From: Pseudomonas japonica
GTDB taxonomy: Bacteria > Pseudomonadota > Gammaproteobacteria > Pseudomonadales > Pseudomonadaceae
Length of the DNA: 64,000 bases
NCBI RefSeq assembly: GCF_900188455.1
Contig: NZ_FZOL01000004.1
Location: 248,001-312,000 of the forward strand
Direction: 5' to 3'
Position 1 is the stretch's first letter. Each line of letters begins with the position of its first letter. The notes beneath the pieces were generated by a model, which ran no database searches, had not been told where the DNA came from, and worked only from the letters and a program-made list of their open reading frames with translations. This document shows, piece after piece, positions 24,832 through 39,594 of this stretch. The translations under genes and the position numbers were made by a program.

Positions 24832-25098
24832 TCAGGCGGCCTGTTTGGCGGTAACGAACGCAGCCAGGCTGGCCACGTTGGTGAAGTGGGAGCGGGTGTC
24901 CTTGGCGTCGGCGTCGATCTTGATGCCGTAGCGCTTCTGGATCGCCAGGCCGAGTTCGAGGGCGTCCACCGAGTCCAGGCCCAGGCCTTCGCCGAACAGG
25001 GTCTGCTCGTCGCCGATGTCGTCCGCGCTGATGTCTTCCAGGCCCAGGGCCTCGATGATCAGGTCCTTGATGTCATGGTTCAGTTGGGGGTTGCTCAT
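24832..25098 (-). CDS. apeE: Acyl carrier protein (ApeE-type)
   Basis: 88 residues with the phosphopantetheine serine Ser43 in GLDSVDALELGLAI. Two distinct ACPs in tandem are a hallmark of aryl polyene clusters; in the characterised pathway they divide the work of starter loading and elongation. It overlaps the 3' end of the acyltransferase gene by 26 bases. Confidence 0.92.
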   Translation of the reverse strand: MSNPQLNHDIKDLIIEALGLEDISADDIGDEQTLFGEGLGLDSVDALELGLAIQKRYGIKIDADAKDTRSHFTNVASLAAFVTAKQAA

Positions 25099-25885
25099 CT
25101 TCTGCGAGCTCCTTGATGAAGTACTGGTGCAAATGGTCGTTGAGTTGGCGCGACGCGCGCGGGGCCGGGCCCTGGCTGGCGAAGGCCTGTGGATCGATGT
25201 CGGCGCCGACGCGCAGGCTGAAGTGCACGCGGCGGTCCGGGATGCGGTACCAGGGTTCGCACTTGGTCAGGGTGGTGGGGTCGACCTTGATGGTCACCGG
25301 GGTGATCACCCGCGCGCCGCGCAGGGCGATGGCCGCCGCGCCGCGATGGAAGGACGGCGCCTGGCCGGGTTCGGTGCGCGTGCCTTCGGGAAAGATCACC
25401 AGGGTCTGGCCGTCCTGCAGCGAGGCGACGGCGCGGTCGAGCATGTCCATGCTGCCGTCGTTGCCGATGTACTGCGCCGAGCTCACCGGGCCGCGGGTGA
25501 ACGGATTGCTGAACAGGCTCTGCTTGACCACGCAGTTGCTCTTGCGCACCAGGCCGATGAGGAACACCACGTCGATCAGCGAAGGGTGGTTGGCGATGAT
25601 CATCTGCCCCGGGCGGCCCAGGCGCTCGGCGCCCTGGACGTCGTAGGTGAGCACGCCGCAGGCGGCCATGAAGCGGATGAAGCGCCAGAACAGCCAACTG
25701 ATGGTGTGTCGCGCCCGTTCGCGCTGGCGCTGGCGGTCGCCGGGCAGGCAGGCCAGCAGGGGAAAGACCAGCAGGCGCAGGCACAGGCCGCCCAGGCCGA
25801 ACAGCAGAAAGCTCAGCGCGGTGGCCAGCAGACGCCAGAGCCAGGCGTCGCGCGGCCGGTTCAGGCCTTGCGTTGCCAGTTCCAT
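25073..25885 (-). CDS. apeD: 1-acyl-glycerol-3-phosphate acyltransferase-like protein (ApeD-type)
   Basis: 270 residues, PlsC family. A membrane helix (about 15-48) precedes the catalytic NHPSLID (His100, Asp105) and the FPEGTRTEPG motif. It probably acylates a lipid anchor for the pigment. Start at 25885 gives the expected membrane-anchored N-terminus; the frame open further upstream is a shadow of apeC, which it overlaps by 25 bases. Confidence 0.88.
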   Translation of the reverse strand: MELATQGLNRPRDAWLWRLLATALSFLLFGLGGLCLRLLVFPLLACLPGDRQRQRERARHTISWLFWRFIRFMAACGVLTYDVQGAERLGRPGQMIIANHPSLIDVVFLIGLVRKSNCVVKQSLFSNPFTRGPVSSAQYIGNDGSMDMLDRAVASLQDGQTLVIFPEGTRTEPGQAPSFHRGAAAIALRGARVITPVTIKVDPTTLTKCEPWYRIPDRRVHFSLRVGADIDPQAFASQGPAPRASRQLNDHLHQYFIKELAEDEQPPTEP

Positions 25886-26574
25886 GTACGGTCCTTGAGG
25901 GTATGGGTGCAGGTCGTGCGCTCGTCGAGCAGGCTGCGCAGCCAGCTCAGGGCATGGGGTTCGACGGCGACGGCGGCGGGCTCGCCCTCCAGGGACAGGC
26001 TCCACTCCTCGCCGGGGGTCAGCAGCAGGCCAAGGGCATAGTCGCAGGGTACATCGCTGATCCACGGGCGATAGACGGCGGGCGGCTGTTCCTCGGCGAC
26101 GATCAGCAGCACCGCCGGGGCGCCGTCGTGCAGCAGGCCGGCGGCTTCCAGCACGCCCTGTTCGAAGCCGTCGCCCTCGGCGGCGATGGCGGTCATCTCG
26201 CTGGTTTCGCCGCGCAGGATCGACCACAGGCCGATCACCGCGTTGTGCACGGACAGGCTGAACTGGGTCGGCGACAGTGGCTGGTCGTGGCTGAGGTCGC
26301 TGAGGATCTCGAAGGTGCGCGGGGTTTCGCCGTGACGCGAGACGAACACCAGCGGCAGGCGTTCCAGACCCTCGGCCAGCGGCCAGCCCACGGCGAACGC
26401 CATGCGCGCCAGGCGGCTGAGGCGGCGGCGCTGCATGGCGGGCAGGAACGATACGTCCGGCGCCGCGTCGGCGCTGTCGATCGCACACTCGCCGCGACTC
26501 CACTGGCGCCAGTGCGCAGTCGTCTGGAGGCCGGGCGACCAGGCGCGCCACTGACTGATATTGAATGTGATCAC
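25861..26574 (-). CDS. apeC: Short beta-ketoacyl synthase-like chain-length factor (ApeC-type)
   Basis: About 237 residues; only an N-terminal thiolase half (Ketoacyl-synt_2 type) without an active-site Cys, as expected for the CLF that pairs with ApeO. Typical features are ITFNISQWRAWSPGL at the start and FSLSVHNAVIGLWSI in the middle. I choose the GTG at 26574 because relatives begin at this ITFN motif; ATGs at 26604 and 26625 are in frame but have poor ribosome sites. It is the first gene of the operon, 77 bases after the predicted transcription start. Confidence 0.85.
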   Translation of the reverse strand: MITFNISQWRAWSPGLQTTAHWRQWSRGECAIDSADAAPDVSFLPAMQRRRLSRLARMAFAVGWPLAEGLERLPLVFVSRHGETPRTFEILSDLSHDQPLSPTQFSLSVHNAVIGLWSILRGETSEMTAIAAEGDGFEQGVLEAAGLLHDGAPAVLLIVAEEQPPAVYRPWISDVPCDYALGLLLTPGEEWSLSLEGEPAAVAVEPHALSWLRSLLDERTTCTHTLKDRTWNWQRKA

Positions 26575-26657
26575 GGTGTGTATCTCGCCCTGAGGGACTT
26601 CCATGCCGAGGGGGACTCGGAGCAACGGCCTGCGGGCGAAATCGCCGAGTGCCGGGC

Positions 26658-26686
26658 ATTATCCCGGTGCAAGGGGCCTGTAGCAA
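26658..26686 (-). promoter_or_regulatory. Sigma-70 promoter of the aryl polyene operon
   Basis: Minus strand: -35 TTGCTA (26681-26686), 17-bp spacer, -10 GATAAT (26658-26663), all upstream of apeC. It is the only good promoter I see for the 19-kb operon. The remainder of the 26575-26889 gap holds the divergent ParA-gene leader and no other element that I can support. Confidence 0.65.
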
Positions 26687-26889
26687 ACAATGTATTGCCA
26701 TTGATTGCGAAGTCGGTGACTCAACAGAGACCACTGCGGGCTTCGCGTATTGCATCCGGCCGCACTTTCCCGACAGGCGGCTCAGACGTGTTGTCGGTCG
26801 TTTTTGCGATCTCTTGAGCCTTTCTGTGCTGGTCAATCCCTTGGGCTGAACACATACTCGGTCATTCTTTGAAACACGGAGGTCTTTCC

Positions 26890-27663
26890 ATGCGGCGCGT
26901 GGTGTTCAATCAGAAAGGCGGCGTCGGCAAGTCCAGCATCGCCTGCAATCTCGCGGCGGTGAGTGCCAGTGAAGGCTATCGGACCCTGCTCATCGACCTC
27001 GATGCACAGGCCAACTCCACCCAGTACCTCACCGGCCTGACCGGCGAGGACATTCCCATGGGCATCGCCGACTTCTTCAAGCAGACCCTGTCCTCGGGGC
27101 CGTTCGCCAAGAAGAACAAGGTGGATATCTACGAGACCCCGTTCGACAACCTGCATGTGGTGACCGCCACGCCGGAGCTGGCCGACCTGCAGCCCAAGCT
27201 CGAGGCCAAGCACAAGATCAACAAGCTGCGCAAACTGCTCGACGAGCTGGACGAGGAATACGACCGGATCTACCTGGATACGCCGCCAGCGCTGAACTTC
27301 TATGCGGTTTCCGCATTGATCGCCGCTGATCGCGTGTTGATCCCCTTCGATTGCGACAGCTTCTCGCGCCAGGCGCTGTATGGCCTGCTTTCCGAGATCG
27401 AGGAGTTGAAGGACGACCACAACGAAGACCTCAAGGTCGAGGGCATCGTGGTCAACCAGTTCCAGCCTCGCGCCAGCCTGCCGCAGCAGATGCTCGATGA
27501 GTTGCTGGCCGAGGGGCTACCGGTGCTGCCGGTGTACCTCAACAGTTCGGTGAAGATGCGTGAGTCGCATGAAGCCAGCCTGCCGCTGATTCACCTGGAA
27601 CCGCGGCACAAGCTGACCCAGCAGTTCGTCGAACTGCATTCGTTCCTCGAAGAAAACGCCTAG
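26890..27663 (+). CDS. Orphan ParA/MinD-family ATPase
   Basis: 257 residues. Deviant Walker A KGGVGKSS begins at Lys9, the A' motif is [12 protein letters not shown], and Walker B is IYLDTPPAL. Start 26890 follows GGAGG at 10 bases. There is no ParB partner or centromere-like repeat nearby, so this is not a classic partition locus; orphan ParA proteins position cellular complexes in pseudomonads. It is divergent from the pigment operon and ends in a 4-base overlap with the convergent trxC. Confidence 0.88.
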   Translation: MRRVVFNQKGGVGKSSIACNLAAVSASEGYRTLLIDLDAQANSTQYLTGLTGEDIPMGIADFFKQTLSSGPFAKKNKVDIYETPFDNLHVVTATPELADLQPKLEAKHKINKLRKLLDELDEEYDRIYLDTPPALNFYAVSALIAADRVLIPFDCDSFSRQALYGLLSEIEELKDDHNEDLKVEGIVVNQFQPRASLPQQMLDELLAEGLPVLPVYLNSSVKMRESHEASLPLIHLEPRHKLTQQFVELHSFLEENA

Positions 27664-28094
27664 ATTCCCTGGGAGCGCAGCCACTCCAGCAATTGCTGGA
27701 GTGGAAATGCACCGCTCTGGCGCGAGACTTCCCGGCCGTTCCGGAACAGGATCAGGCTGGGGATCGAGCGGATGCCCAATTGGCCAGCCAGTTCGCGGTT
27801 GGCTTCACTGTCCAGTTTCGCCAGCCGGCAACGCCCGGCCAGTTGCCGCGCGGCCTGTTCGAAGACCGGCGCGAAGGACTTGCACGGCCCGCACCAGTCG
27901 GCCCAGACATCGATCAGCAGCGGCAGGTCGCCCTTGATCTGGCTGGCGTAGTCGGCCTGTTTCAGTTCGAAGGGTTGGGCCAGCAGCACGGGGCTCTTGC
28001 AGCGGCCGCACTTGGGCGTATCGCCGAGGCGGTCGGCGGGGATGCGATTGAGGCCGTTGCAGTGGGGGCAGGGGATCAGCAGTGGGTCGGTCAT
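27660..28094 (-). CDS. trxC: Thioredoxin 2
   Basis: 144 residues. The N-terminal zinc ribbon distinguishing TrxC from TrxA is present (Cys9-x2-Cys12 and Cys29-x2-Cys32), and the redox active site is W67-C68-G69-P70-C71. It reduces protein disulfides in the cytoplasm and is typically linked to oxidative stress. The start at 28094 is fixed by the zinc ribbon. Convergent with the ParA-like gene. Confidence 0.93.
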   Translation of the reverse strand: MTDPLLIPCPHCNGLNRIPADRLGDTPKCGRCKSPVLLAQPFELKQADYASQIKGDLPLLIDVWADWCGPCKSFAPVFEQAARQLAGRCRLAKLDSEANRELAGQLGIRSIPSLILFRNGREVSRQSGAFPLQQLLEWLRSQGI

Positions 28095-28180
28095 GGACGA
28101 TTCCGGAAGGCAAGTCGTTGCTGGGTATGTGGCGGTGTTTCCCGGGGTTTTCAATGGCTATGGCGCCTTCGTCCGCCGCC

Positions 28181-28300
28181 GTAGGAGCGTGGCTTGCCCG
28201 CGAAGGACCGCATAGCGGTCCCAGATGCCGCGGCCCGATAAAGGAGCAAGCCGACATCGGGACCGCCATGCGGTCCTTCGCGGGCAAGCCACGCTCCTAC
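28181..28300. repeat. REP inverted pair upstream of trxC
   Basis: GTAGGAGCGTGGCTTGCCCG at the left and its complement at the right enclose two GGACCGC-x-GCGGTCC hairpins and a spacer of about 40 bases. It sits between selO and trxC, both on minus. Confidence 0.85.
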
Positions 28301-28341
28301 GGGGCAGCGGCGGCGGTTACGGGGAGGCGGCGCTGGTGTGG

Positions 28342-33113
<4,772 letters not shown>

Positions 33114-33166
33114 AGGCAGAAAATTCGTACAGTCGAACTGGAAGAGGCAGTGTAAAGGAGCCGCTT

Positions 33167-34909
<1,743 letters not shown>

Positions 34910-35060
34910 AGGCAGTACTCCGGGGACATCGCGGGAAAGAGGACCTGACTGATAAGCAGGTCGCGTGCCAACCGATTCTAACCTGATGAATTGGCGGGCT
35001 GTAAAGCGTTTCCGCAGATGTAGAAAAGGCCTTTCAGGACGCGCGGCGGGCGTTAGCCTT

Positions 35061-35210
35061 GTAGGAGCGAGGCTTGCCCGCGAAGGACCGCGTAGCGGTC
35101 CCGGACCTCGCCGCTATAGGGGACCGCTGTGCGGTCCTTCGCAGGCAAGCCAGCTCCTACAGGTCCTTCGCAGGCAAGCAGCTCCTACAAGGGCAAGCCA
35201 GCCCCTACAG
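35061..35210. repeat. REP pair with tandemly repeated partial arms
   Basis: A normal inverted REP pair (GTAGGAGCGAGGCTTGCCCG ... GCAAGCCAGCTCCTAC) is followed by two further degenerate copies of the right arm in direct tandem (CCTTCGCAGGCAAGCAGCTC and GGCAAGCCAGCCCCTACAG). It fills most of the gap 34910-35219 between betA and cvrA; the rest of that gap holds only the cvrA ribosome site and upstream sequence. Confidence 0.8.
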
Positions 35211-35219
35211 GAGAGGCGG

Positions 35220-36920
35220 TCAGGCCTGCTTCACTTCCCGCATCGCCTTGCCTTTCACTGGCGCACCATTGGCCACGTAGTACTTGGCAGTGCTGCGCGC
35301 CAGCGGCTTGCGGTTGCGGATCTTGTCGGCGATTTTCTCGGCGATCATGATCGTGGTGGCGTTCAGGTTGCCGGTGATGATGATCGGCATGATCGACGCA
35401 TCCACCACCCGCAGGCCTTGCATGCCATGCACACGGCCCTGGCCATCGACCACCGCCATGTCGTCCTCGCCCATCTTGCACGAGCAGGACGGGTGGAACG
35501 CGGTCTCGGCGTGCTCGCGGATGAACTTGTCCAGCTCCTCGTCGGTCTGCACGTGCTCGCCCGGGCTGATCTCGCGGCCGCGGTAGGCGTCCAGCGCCGG
35601 CTGGGCCATGATTTCGCGGGTCAGGCGGATGCCGTCGCGGAATTCCTGCCAGTCCTGCTCGGTGGCCATGTAGTTGAACAGGATGCTCGGGTGCTGGCGT
35701 GGATCGCGGGACTTCAGCTTGATCCGGCCGCGGCTCGGCGAACGCATCGACCCCATGTGCGCCTGGAAGCCGTGTTCCTTCACGCCGTTGGAGCCGTTGT
35801 AGTTAATCGCCACCGGCAGGAAGTGGTACTGGATGTTCGGCCATTCGAACTCCGGACGGGTCCGGATGAATCCGCCGGCTTCGAACTGGTTGCTGGCGCC
35901 GATGCCGGTGCCGTTGAACAGCCATTCGGCACCGATGGCCGGCTGGTTCCACCACAGCAGCGACGGATACAGCGACACCGGCTGGGTGCAGGCGTACTGC
36001 AGGTACAGCTCCAGGTGATCCTGCAGGTTCTCGCCGACGCCCGGCAGTTCGTGGACCAGCGGGATGCCCAGGCTGTCCATCAGCTCGCGCGAGCCGACGC
36101 CGGAGCGTTGCAGCAGTTGCGGCGAAGCGATGGCGCCGCTGCAGACGATGACTTCCTTGCGCGCGCGGGCTTCCACGCGCTCTTCGCTGGAACCGACCAG
36201 GTAGGTCACGCCGACGGCGCGCTTGCCTTCGAACAGCACGCGGTCGCTCAGGGCGTGGGTGACGATGGTCAGGGTCGGACGCTTCTTGGCGGTGTCCAGG
36301 TAGCCGCGGGCGGTGCTGGAACGGCGGCCGTTCTTGGTCACGCTGCGGTCCATCGGGCCGAAGCCTTCCTGCTGGTAGCCGTTGAGGTCTTCGGTGCGCG
36401 GGTAACCGGCCTGCACGCCGGCTTCGACCATGGCGTGGAACAGCGGGTTGTTGCCGGCCTTGGGCGTGGCCACGCTGACCGGGCCTTCGCCGCCGTGGTA
36501 GTCGTTGGGGCCGATGTCACGGGTTTCCGCCTTGCGGAAATACGGCAGGCAGTCCAGGTAGGTCCAGTCTTCCAGACCTGGCAGCTGCGCCCAGCCGTCG
36601 AAGTCCATGGCGTTGCCGCGGATGTAGCACATGCCGTTGATCAGCGAGGAGCCGCCCAGGCCCTTGCCGCGACCGCATTCCATGCGGCGGCCGTCCATGT
36701 ACGGCTCCGGATCGGTCTCGTAGGCCCAGTTGTAGCGGCGGCCCTGCAGCGGGAAGGCCAGCGCGGCCGGCATCTGCGTGCGGAAGTCGGCGCGGTAGTC
36801 CGGGCCGCCGGCTTCCAGCAGCAGGACGGTGACGCCTTCGTCTTCGGTCAGGCGCGTGGCCAGGGTGTTACCGGCCGAGCCGGCACCGACGATGATGTAG
36901 TCGAAAATATGGGAGGACAT
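35220..36920 (-). CDS. betA: Choline dehydrogenase
   Basis: 566 residues, GMC oxidoreductase. FAD motif [17 protein letters not shown] at the N-terminus, GMC signature [15 protein letters not shown] around residues 90-105, and the C-terminal HPSCSCKMG with catalytic His. It oxidises choline to betaine aldehyde at the membrane with electrons passed to the respiratory chain. Last gene of betI-betB-betA; betB precedes it by 83 bases containing a hairpin. Confidence 0.97.
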   Translation of the reverse strand: MSSHIFDYIIVGAGSAGNTLATRLTEDEGVTVLLLEAGGPDYRADFRTQMPAALAFPLQGRRYNWAYETDPEPYMDGRRMECGRGKGLGGSSLINGMCYIRGNAMDFDGWAQLPGLEDWTYLDCLPYFRKAETRDIGPNDYHGGEGPVSVATPKAGNNPLFHAMVEAGVQAGYPRTEDLNGYQQEGFGPMDRSVTKNGRRSSTARGYLDTAKKRPTLTIVTHALSDRVLFEGKRAVGVTYLVGSSEERVEARARKEVIVCSGAIASPQLLQRSGVGSRELMDSLGIPLVHELPGVGENLQDHLELYLQYACTQPVSLYPSLLWWNQPAIGAEWLFNGTGIGASNQFEAGGFIRTRPEFEWPNIQYHFLPVAINYNGSNGVKEHGFQAHMGSMRSPSRGRIKLKSRDPRQHPSILFNYMATEQDWQEFRDGIRLTREIMAQPALDAYRGREISPGEHVQTDEELDKFIREHAETAFHPSCSCKMGEDDMAVVDGQGRVHGMQGLRVVDASIMPIIITGNLNATTIMIAEKIADKIRNRKPLARSTAKYYVANGAPVKGKAMREVKQA

Positions 36921-36962
36921 GTTCTGTTCCCTCTTTGAGCAAGCAGGTGGGAGAGCGGGGAG

Positions 36963-36987
36963 GCGCCCGGTCGGCGGGACCGGGCGC
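36963..36987 (-). other. Intercistronic hairpin between betB and betA
   Basis: A perfect 10-bp GC-rich inverted repeat (GCGCCCGGTC / GACCGGGCGC, 5-base loop) with no following T run. It may stabilise the upstream betIB message or lower betA expression. Confidence 0.6.
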
Positions 36988-37003
36988 GGCTACAAAGGGG
37001 CGC

Positions 37004-38476
37004 TTAGAACACCGAGTTGTAGTTGCCCAGCTCGACCTGGACCGACTTGATGCGGGTGTACTGGGCCAGCGAGCTGATACCGTTTTCGCGGCCGACACCG
37101 GACTGCTTGTAGCCACCGACCGGCATTTCCGCCGGCGACTCGCCCCAGGCGTTGATCCAGCAGATACCGGCTTCCAGCTGGTGGATGATGCGGTGGGCGC
37201 GGCTGATGTCGTTGGTGCAGACGCCGGCGGCCAGGCCGTATTCGGTGTCGTTGGCGCGACGGACGACTTCTTCCTCGGTCTCGTAGCTGAGGATGCTCAT
37301 CACCGGGCCGAAGATCTCTTCCTTGACGATGGTCATGTCGTCGCGGCAGTCGGTGAACACGGTCGGCGCGACGAAGGCGCCCTTGGCGAATTCACCTTCG
37401 GTCAGGCGCTCGCCGCCGCACAGCACGCGGGCACCTTCTTCCTTGCCCTTGGCGATGTACGACAGGACGCTTTCCATGTGCGGGAAGCTGACCAGCGGAC
37501 CGAAGTTGGTGTTTTCGTCTTCCGGGTTGCCAACACGGATGCGCGCGACACGTTCGACGATCTTCGCTTCGAAAGCGGCCTTCATCGATGCAGGAACGAA
37601 GACGCGGGTGCCGTTGGTGCAGACCTGACCGGAGCTGTAGAAGTTGGCCATCATGGCGATGTCGGCGGCCTTGTCCAGGTCGGCGTCCTCGCAGATGATC
37701 AGCGGCGACTTGCCACCCAGTTCCATGGTCACTTCCTTCAGCGACGAGCTGGAGGCGCTGGCCATGACCTTCTTGCCGGTGGTGGTGCCGCCGGTGAAGG
37801 AGACTTTCTCGATGCGCGGGTGCTCGGTCAGCCAGGTGCCGACTTCGCGGCCGCTGCCGGTGAGGACGTTGAACACGCCGTCGGGCAGGCCGGCTTCGGT
37901 GTAGATTTCGGCCAGTTTCAGGGTGGTCAGCGAGGTGACTTCGCTCGGCTTGAAGATCATCGCGTTGCCGGCGGCCAGGGCCGGGGCGGATTTCCACAGG
38001 GCGATCTGGATCGGGTAGTTCCACGCGCCGATACCGACGGTGACGCCCAGCGGCTCGCGGCGGGTGTAGACGAACGACGATTCGCGCAGCGGGATCTGCT
38101 CGCCTTCGATGGCCGGCACCAGGCCTGCGTAGTACTCCAGCACGTCGGCACCGGTGACGATGTCGACGTAGCGGGTTTCCGAGTAGGACTTGCCGGTGTC
38201 CAGGGTTTCCAGGGCGGCCAGTTCGTCGTTGCGCTCGCGCAGGATGTCCACGGCGCGGCGCAGGATGCGCGAACGCTGCATGGCGGTCATTGCGGCCCAG
38301 ACTTTCTGGCCGCGCTCGGCGCTTTCCACGGCGCGTTCGACGTCGGCCTGGGTGGCGCGTTGCACATGGGCGAGGACTTCGCCGTTGGCCGGGTTGATGG
38401 CTTCGAAGGTGGCATCGCTGCCAGCGTCGACGTAACCGCCATCAATGTAGAGTTTTTGCGTTTCGAAACGGGCCAT
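37004..38476 (-). CDS. betB: Betaine aldehyde dehydrogenase
   Basis: 490 residues, exactly the length of the characterised Pseudomonas enzyme. Catalytic Cys286 ([11 protein letters not shown]) and general base Glu252 (VTMELGGKS) fall at the known positions; the coenzyme loop [11 protein letters not shown] is intact. It oxidises betaine aldehyde to glycine betaine with NAD(P)+, completing osmoprotectant synthesis and removing a toxic aldehyde. ATG at 38476 gives the canonical N-terminus [13 protein letters not shown]. Confidence 0.98.
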   Translation of the reverse strand: MARFETQKLYIDGGYVDAGSDATFEAINPANGEVLAHVQRATQADVERAVESAERGQKVWAAMTAMQRSRILRRAVDILRERNDELAALETLDTGKSYSETRYVDIVTGADVLEYYAGLVPAIEGEQIPLRESSFVYTRREPLGVTVGIGAWNYPIQIALWKSAPALAAGNAMIFKPSEVTSLTTLKLAEIYTEAGLPDGVFNVLTGSGREVGTWLTEHPRIEKVSFTGGTTTGKKVMASASSSSLKEVTMELGGKSPLIICEDADLDKAADIAMMANFYSSGQVCTNGTRVFVPASMKAAFEAKIVERVARIRVGNPEDENTNFGPLVSFPHMESVLSYIAKGKEEGARVLCGGERLTEGEFAKGAFVAPTVFTDCRDDMTIVKEEIFGPVMSILSYETEEEVVRRANDTEYGLAAGVCTNDISRAHRIIHQLEAGICWINAWGESPAEMPVGGYKQSGVGRENGISSLAQYTRIKSVQVELGNYNSVF

Positions 38477-38504
38477 AGTGTCCTCGCAAGTGCAATGTGG
38501 GGGG

Positions 38505-39170
38505 CTATCCGGCAGCGGCTCCCGACTTCTTCCGGGAGGGCTTGCGCGGGGCTTCAGAGGCCTGGGTCTGTGTGTCCGGGCTCGTCTGTTTAGCCAGTTG
38601 TAGATCCATGTATTCGTAAGCGATTTGCTGCGCCTGGTGGGTATCGAAGGCGTCTCCGGAGAGCGCACCGCGCAGCCACAGACCGTCGATCAGAGCTGCC
38701 AGGCCGCGGGCTGCGCTGCGTGCTTCGGCAAGCGGCATGGCGCGGCGGAACTGGCAGCACAGGTTGGAATACAGGCGGTGATCGTTGATCCGCTGCAACC
38801 TGTGCAAGGACGGCTGGTGCATGCTGGTGGCCCAGAACGCCAACCAGGTTTTCATTGCCGGGCCATTGACCTGGCTGGCGTCGAAGTTGCCTTCGATGAT
38901 CACCTGCAGGTGGGCGCGCGGGCTGTTGTCCGTGAGTGCCTGGCGACGGGCGGCGACGCCCTCGCTCAAAACCGTCATCAAGTACTGCATGGTCGCTGCG
39001 ATCAGGCCGTTCTTGTCCCGAAAGTAGTGACTGATGATGCCATTCGACACACCGGCCAAACGGGCGATCAGCGCAATGCTGGCATCCCCCATGCCGACCT
39101 GGTCGATAGCCGTCAACGTGGCTTCGATCAACTGCTGGCGGCGAATGGGTTGCATACCGACCTTGGGCAT
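38505..39170 (-). CDS. betI: TetR-family choline-sensing repressor
   Basis: 221 residues. The N-terminal TetR HTH is clear ([25 protein letters not shown], about residues 25-50), and the rest is a ligand-binding helical bundle. The C-terminal tail is basic and rich in Ser/Lys. Choline releases BetI from its operator. GAGGAG precedes the ATG at 39170. It is the first gene of betIBA and divergent from betT, with a perfect palindromic operator between them. Confidence 0.95.
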   Translation of the reverse strand: MPKVGMQPIRRQQLIEATLTAIDQVGMGDASIALIARLAGVSNGIISHYFRDKNGLIAATMQYLMTVLSEGVAARRQALTDNSPRAHLQVIIEGNFDASQVNGPAMKTWLAFWATSMHQPSLHRLQRINDHRLYSNLCCQFRRAMPLAEARSAARGLAALIDGLWLRGALSGDAFDTHQAQQIAYEYMDLQLAKQTSPDTQTQASEAPRKPSRKKSGAAAG

Positions 39171-39240
39171 CTTGCAAATCTCCTCAGGCCTGCGAGCAGA
39201 CGACAAGCGGCTGACTCGGCGAAGGCCAGTCTATTTTGTT

Positions 39241-39260
39241 TTGATTGAACGTTCAATCAA
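39241..39260. promoter_or_regulatory. BetI operator
   Basis: A perfect 20-bp palindrome TTGATTGAACGTTCAATCAA lies 71 bases upstream of betI and 335 bases upstream of betT. This matches the dyad bound by BetI in other proteobacteria. One site placed between divergent genes can control both. The remaining gap up to 39594 (betT leader) is long and moderately AT-rich; I see no further element there beyond GGAG at 39581. Confidence 0.85.
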
Positions 39261-39594
39261 CAAAGAATAAGCTCTGCGACAATTCGTACCCTTGACAGGC
39301 TTTTGCGCCCGTCAGAAAGCGCGAATCGGCACCCCCGAAAAGACGTGTAACCCCCTTGGAACAAGGTTGTTGGCGCGCACAGACGCAACGTTGAACAGCT
39401 CCGCCGAGCGGCCCAGGGCCCTGCGGCGAAACCCTCGAGCCGGGGTTTTCACGCTGTTTTCAACGCATTCGATTTGGGATCACGGTTTTTCAAGGTGCTT
39501 TTATATCACCTGCGGCGATAGGGCTATTGCACCAATTGCCCGGGTGACGGGTTGTTTCTCCTTTTCCTACGCACCGCCTTGGAGCATCCGTGCA

